A stretch of DNA of 64,000 nucleotides, taken from contig JASKMD010000008.1 in assembly GCA_030144725.1 (NCBI GenBank), positions 13,170,160-13,234,159 on the forward strand. Reading direction: 5' to 3'. How positions within the stretch are numbered: the stretch's first letter is position 1; each line of letters starts with the position of its first letter. The position numbers and the translations under genes are program-made. The notes beneath the pieces were generated by a model that saw only the letters and a list, made by a program, of their open reading frames with translations, did no database searches and had not been told where the DNA came from. This DNA comes from Haematococcus lacustris. Lineage: Eukaryota > Chlorophyta > Chlorophyceae > Chlamydomonadales > Haematococcaceae. Positions 59,714 through 64,000 of this stretch are shown in pieces.

Positions 59714-61405
59714 CAGTGTTGTGAATCTTCAGATTTTCAGATTTTCATGAAAATGAAAGTGTTTCATTGAAAATGTGAAAGACTTTCACGCGAGTGAAAT
59801 TGAGCGGTTGCCGATGTTTTCTCAGCCTTAGCTTTTGCACGCGGCCTTTTGCACGCGGCCCCCTCTAACAAGCATGTATCGGTTTGGAGGCTCAGATCCG
59901 GGCCTAGACCCTGATTCACCCCCCAAGCCTAACCCCGCACTCCTCCATCGTGCAATCATCCAAGTGAAATCATTCCAGCACCCATGCCTCATGCAAGTGT
60001 CTGCCATGCCATTTCAAGCCTCATCCTCTACTACCCCCCCCCCCCTCTCGACCTCCACCCACTCCCACCCCCACCATCAGCAATGTCATGCAGCCCCTGC
60101 AGGTTGGCTAGCCATCCACTCATCCCGCTGCTCCTCCTTTGCAGCTGTGGGAGCAAAGGGCTGCTCATCACGCTTCAACGCCCTCGTGTTGAAGAACACA
60201 TAGGCCATGGCCCACATGCGCCCCATGACCAGGCGGTTGCGCTTGTCGCTCCAAAGCATCTTGAAAACACTGAACAGGCGCTCCACCCCGGCTGACGTGG
60301 CTGGGGTGTGGAACACCCGCTGTGCCACCTCCATTAGCACTGGGGTCTGCTTGCCGTACCACCCCCACCACCTCACGACGTCACGCAGCAAGAGAGGGGA
60401 GAAGAAGCGGGGTGTCAGCTTCATTCTTGTCATGTAGTCCCCACCGCACCAGGTGTGGAACTCGTACCGTGCCTGAGAGCATAGCAAGAGCAAGGCAGAG
60501 AATGGCAGTAGTGGTAATGGTAACGGTAATGGTAACAACAAAGTAGCAGCAGTGGGCAACAAGAGAGGTGGTGTAGTAGAGGTAGTGCCCATGCCTGTGC
60601 CCATGCGTATGCCCATGTTCTGCCCCACTCCCACCTGATCTGCAGCTGAATCATTGCCACGGCCATCAGCACTGGCCAGCCGCGCTGCAAGGTCTTCAGT
60701 TGCCCTCAGCTGGTCCGTTGTCAGGGTATTGTGTTTGTCACGGAAGTTGGGGTCGAGGGCTGCAGCAAGGTACAGCGCGTCATGGTGCCCATACTCAATG
60801 AGATGAGAGAAGACCAGCAGAGCATGCATGCACAAGATCATAAACAGATGGCGTGGTTAATGTTGTGTGCATGCTGTATGTGTGCGCACCAAGTCTCAAT
60901 GACGCCCAACATCTTTATAAGCATGAGCTCAGAGGTGGCACTGTGGCACTGTGGCACTGTGGTCAGAAGGGCACTGTGGCACTGTGGCACTGTGGCTCCT
61001 GCTCTGCAGCATGCTGCTGCTGAAGACGAGCCACAGCTGGCTATTTGGCTACTGTCCGTAGAACCGCCATCTGTGGCTGCAGTATTAATATTTTCTGCCT
61101 TGCGCTTTTTCCGCTGTGGTTGCAGCGCGCTGGCGCCAGCCAAATCAATCACGGGGCTCTGCAATACCCGTGGGATAGGGAGCGCCGGGCTCCTTCTCAT
61201 GGCAGCTCATGACAGCCCGGGTAGTTTGCACTGGGGCGAGTCGCTGGTTGCCTACTGGCTGCTGCTCGCCTGCTCGCGACACCGCGCTACGATCTAACCG
61301 GGGGCAGTACCCGGCACTTTCAGATGTTCAGTGAATACGTTCAGATTTTCAGATGAAAATTTTCATTGAAAACCTGAATGAAAATCTGAAATTTTCACAA
61401 CACTG
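59714..61405 (-). mobile_element. hAT transposon (1692 bp) with perfect 8-bp target duplication
   Basis: The left end CAGTGTTGTGAA and right end TTCACAACACTG are inverted. The 8-bp CTGTGATG occurs immediately outside both (59706-59713 and 61406-61413). TTTCAGATTTTCA and TTTTCATTGAAAA motifs fill both subterminal regions. It encodes the end of a hAT transposase on the minus strand. Confidence 0.93.
60086..61200 (-). pseudogene. hAT transposase, C-terminal half with short N-terminal piece
   Basis: Minus-strand frame: a short Arg/Lys/Ser N-terminal segment (from 61200), then YGHHDALYLAAALDPNFRDK, an intron (CAG/GTGGGA to CTCAG) and YEFHTWCGG. It then runs RWWGWYGKQTPVLMEVAQRV, FHTPATSAGVERLFSVFKML and SDKRNRLVMGRMWAMAYVFF. 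W-W-P-L--A-RV and SA--ER-FS with KRNRL are the hAT dimerisation-domain hallmarks. The BED finger and most of the RNase-H-like core are missing, so this element depends on another copy for movement. Confidence 0.88.
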
Positions 61406-61545
61406 CTGTGATGTAGCCATGCATGGTGCTGCTGAGCCATGCGGTCGTGCTGCAGAGGCCAAACCAGCTCTTCCGCAGCGAATAAGCGCAGCATAGTCTA
61501 ACGCGACGTGTCCGTTTACAGTCAGGCTATGTCCATTGCCCGACG
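61406..61545. promoter_or_regulatory. Short upstream region of the OXA-like gene
   Basis: Only 140 bp separate the hAT element from the start codon at 61546, so the transposon probably sits in or next to the promoter. Confidence 0.45.
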
Positions 61546-64000
61546 ATGAGCATACACATGTTGCGCGCGGCATTGCTGCCTTGTCGCGCCTTGAGCGCGA
61601 CACCCTTCGCTGTGGATGCATTGCCCCGGCGCCCTTTCAGCAGCAGCAGTCCCGCCCTGCAGCTCGGCGGCCTTGATGCACTGACAATGATGCTGAGCCC
61701 CAGCCAGCTCGGAGCGCAGCTCTGGGAGTCTGGTCATGCACTGACCGGGCTGCCCTGGTGGGCTAGCATCCCCTTGACCACGCTGGGTGTTCGAGCCCTG
61801 CTGTTGCCTCTGTCCCTGAAGGCCCACAGTGCTGCTGGCAACCTAGTGTTGATCAATGCGGCATTCGCAAAGGCAAGCATGCAGGCTGGGCCGTCTAAGC
61901 CTCTCGGCAGGCAGGCAGCACGGCAGGCAGCACGGCAAGCAGCACGGCAGGCAGCAAGGCAGGCAGCAAGGCAGGCAGGCAGGCTGGGGTGGGCAGCCAC
62001 AGCTGGCGCTTGCTGACATGTGCACGCGCTTGCTAGATAGCATGCACATTCATGTCAGTACAGCTACGTGCCTAGTGTGGCAGGTGCATAGTGGTGGCAG
62101 GGGTTCTCGCTGCCTTGCTGCATTGTTGCCTTGCTGTCCTGCTGCCTTAGTGTTTGGTGCCGTTAGGCTGCAAGCTGTGTGGCCTGTGGCTGCCACTGTA
62201 GGCCCGTGCTCTGAGCCAGCACATGTCAGCAGAGCAGAGTCGCAGCCTGGGTCGCCTGCTGCTGGTGCGGGCCATCTACCAGCAGCTGCAGTCACGCCAG
62301 CAGCTCCCCAGTCTGTACTGGTGGGCCAGCAATGCGGTTGTCCAGGTGAGGAGGGCAGCAAGGCAGCAAGGCAGCCAGCCAGCCAGGCAGCAAAGGAGCC
62401 AGGCAGGGAGGCAGCCAGGCAGTCAGGCAGCCAGGCTGTCAGGCAGCAAGGCAGCCAGGCAGCAAGGCAGCCAGGCAGGGGCTGGGGGAGTAGCAGCCCC
62501 TGACTTGCACAGTACTCAGTCCCAGTCTCAGCGTCCCATCCAGCATGAGCTCAGCTGGGCACACAATGACCAGCTGGGAAGTAGTGAAGCAGTCATTCGC
62601 TACAGCATAAGGAAAATCAGTCCTTAATGAAGCTGCGCCAGGAGTTGAACCCCCTACCTGTGCCCCTGTCATGACCCTCTCCCCCCTCTGCCCCGCGACC
62701 TACGCAGACTACAGTGTTCCTGAGCCTGAGCAGCGCCCTGGCCCGCATGGCAGCCGCCCTGTGGCCGGGCCTGACCTCAGAGGGCCCCTGGCTGCTCCAG
62801 GACCTGAGCTCCCCGCCCCTGTACCTCGCCACTCTGTCCACACCCTTTGGCACGCTGGGCAGCCTGCTGCCGCTGGCCATCGTGCTGACCTACCTGCGGG
62901 CACTGGATGCTGCACCCTCAGGTTGGTGCCGGGGCAGCGGCATCTGCATGTCCAGGACCTGCCCACTCCTGTTGGAGTGGTAATGGGGTGAGCGAGGCCG
63001 CGGTTGCATTATTTGCTGAGGCTTGTGAGGACCTTAGGCGGATGCCTGAGGCACTGGGCAGGGGATGGGCAGTTTGAAGTGGTCTGCCGTGTCTTCCCTC
63101 ACTTGCCTTCCCTGCCCTCCACAAATCCGTCCAGGTAGCTAACAACATGCTGCTAACAATCCCCTTTTCTTGGAACTTGCATCCCCCCTACCAGCCCCCT
63201 TCCCCAGCCCCTCCCTCCATCGTCCCTGGCCCTGACCCCCCTTTATGGGTCCATTCCAGCACCCAGCCCCGCCTGCCTGACTGTGCAGCCCAGGTGCCCG
63301 GCATACTGGCGGCCCTGCGCCTGGTGGCCCTGCCCTACTACTGCTCCGCCCTGCTGCAGCCCAATGCAGTGCTGCTGTACTGGCTCACCCACTCAGCCGC
63401 CTCCTCCGCATTGCAGCTACAGCGCGCCCGCCAGCTGCAACGCAGCAAGCAGCCCGGCCTGGCGACCAGCACCCCACCGCCTGCCATGGGGAGTGGCCCT
63501 GACCCTCTCGTACCTGCTCAATCGAGCCCACCCACCGCTGCCCTGCACAGGCCAGCCCACACAGCAGCAGGCAGTGCCTCCACTCAGTCAGCAGGACCAG
63601 GATCTGCACCCGCAGCAGCAGGGGGACAGGGGCTGGTGCGGCTGGCTGCAGCTCCCCCACCGCCACCGGCAGCTGCTGATGGGCCAGGCTGTGGGGCCTC
63701 CCTGTCTGTGGACCTCAGCGGGCACTCAGCCACCACGGATGTGCAGCTGCTGCTGGGCCTGGGCAGCTTATACCTAGGGTACCCCACCCTGCGTGGCACA
63801 GCAGCAGCTGGGGGTGGCACCAGGGGCGGGTCAGGGCCTGGCTCTCCCCTGCTGCTGCCACTCCCGCTGGCACGGCCCGCCACCTCCCCTCCCCGACACC
63901 CCACCCCCACTGCTGCCATCACTTGCTTCACCAAGGCGTTGGAGGTGGTGGAGGCGGCCAAGCAACCAGCCAGTGAAGCTGGGGAGGGGAGTGAGGAGGG
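61546..64000 (+). CDS. Mitochondrial OXA1/YidC-family insertase (OXA2/COX18-like), partial
   Basis: Oxa1-family insertases place proteins into the inner mitochondrial membrane; OXA2/COX18 types act on cytochrome oxidase subunits. Exons 61546-61872, 62202-62345, 62708-62921 and 63289 to the window end join in phase. The N-terminus MSIHMLRAALLPCRALSA is a likely mitochondrial presequence. The core shows GLPWWASIPLTTLGVRALLL (first conserved segment), AIYQQLQSRQQLPSLYWW, FLSLSSALARMAAALWPGL, PWLLQDLSSPPLYLATLSTP and LLPLAIVLTYLRAL. A later hydrophobic segment follows (ALPYYCSALLQ, LLYWLTHSAASSALQLQRAR), then a Pro/Ala-rich linker and AITCFTKALEVVEAA, which looks like the start of a TPR as in plant OXA2. 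Intron 1 appears to use a GC donor (AAG/GCAAGC). The 3' end is outside. Confidence 0.88.

Noticed and set aside
62590..62672. tRNA gene suggested by a B-box-like GGGTTCAACTCC on the minus strand
   Set aside because: No A box at the right distance and no acceptor-stem pairing was found.

Overview
The window looks like nuclear DNA of a chlamydomonadalean green alga, probably Haematococcus or a close relative. I base this on the GC-rich, intron-dense genes with short exons, the GCTGG/GGCAGG/CTG low-complexity tracts, plastid-targeted fatty-acid and fibrillin genes, and Fanzor-type ORF remnants of a style I associate with this lineage. The species is an inference. The window is a scaffold: two runs of exactly 500 N (12951-13450 and 45792-46291) separate three contigs.

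Contig 1 (1-12950) holds the 5' part of a nicotinamide phosphoribosyltransferase gene (minus) sharing a ~225 bp intergenic region with a 12-exon DDX31/Dbp7 RNA helicase gene (plus), then a TRAPPC2L-like gene (minus) whose large intron carries a broken Fanzor (eukaryotic TnpB) ORF in antisense. Another possible Fanzor tail and tandem repeats follow up to the gap.

Contig 2 (13451-45791) opens with repeats and two Gypsy-type chromodomain retroelements (Gypsy-1 3' half; Gypsy-2 nearly complete). A compact gene block follows: plastid FabZ dehydratase (-), CHMP1/VPS46 ESCRT-III (-), fibrillin-5 (+), an ABM-fold protein (-) and KIN17 (+, with an antisense Fanzor remnant in an intron). Next come a complete 4.1-kb TIR transposon (T1) encoding an unrecognised coiled-coil protein with a SAP-like end, and a Sec12/PREB-like WD40 gene that runs into a 3-kb GGGCGGG satellite and the second gap.

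Contig 3 (46292-64000) starts with minisatellites, then the 5' half of Gypsy-1, a T1 deletion derivative, a 4.7-kb TIR element (T2), the last part of a Gypsy-2 LTR, a Harbinger-like element containing a nested hAT-type MITE and a foldback, a 1.7-kb hAT element with a perfect 8-bp duplication, and finally an OXA1/YidC-family (OXA2/COX18-like) gene running off the edge.

The main structural result is that the mobile elements nest like Russian dolls, but only if contig 2 is reversed relative to contig 3. Gypsy-1 has its two LTR ends at 15952 and 52440 (TSD CTTGG, empty site present at 35169). T1 has its two ends at 16074 and 58287. Gypsy-2 has its two outer ends at 20866 and 58415 (TSD CTGTG, empty site present at 30237). 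All three pairs close after one flip. This indicates a mis-oriented contig in the scaffold, or less likely a real inversion.
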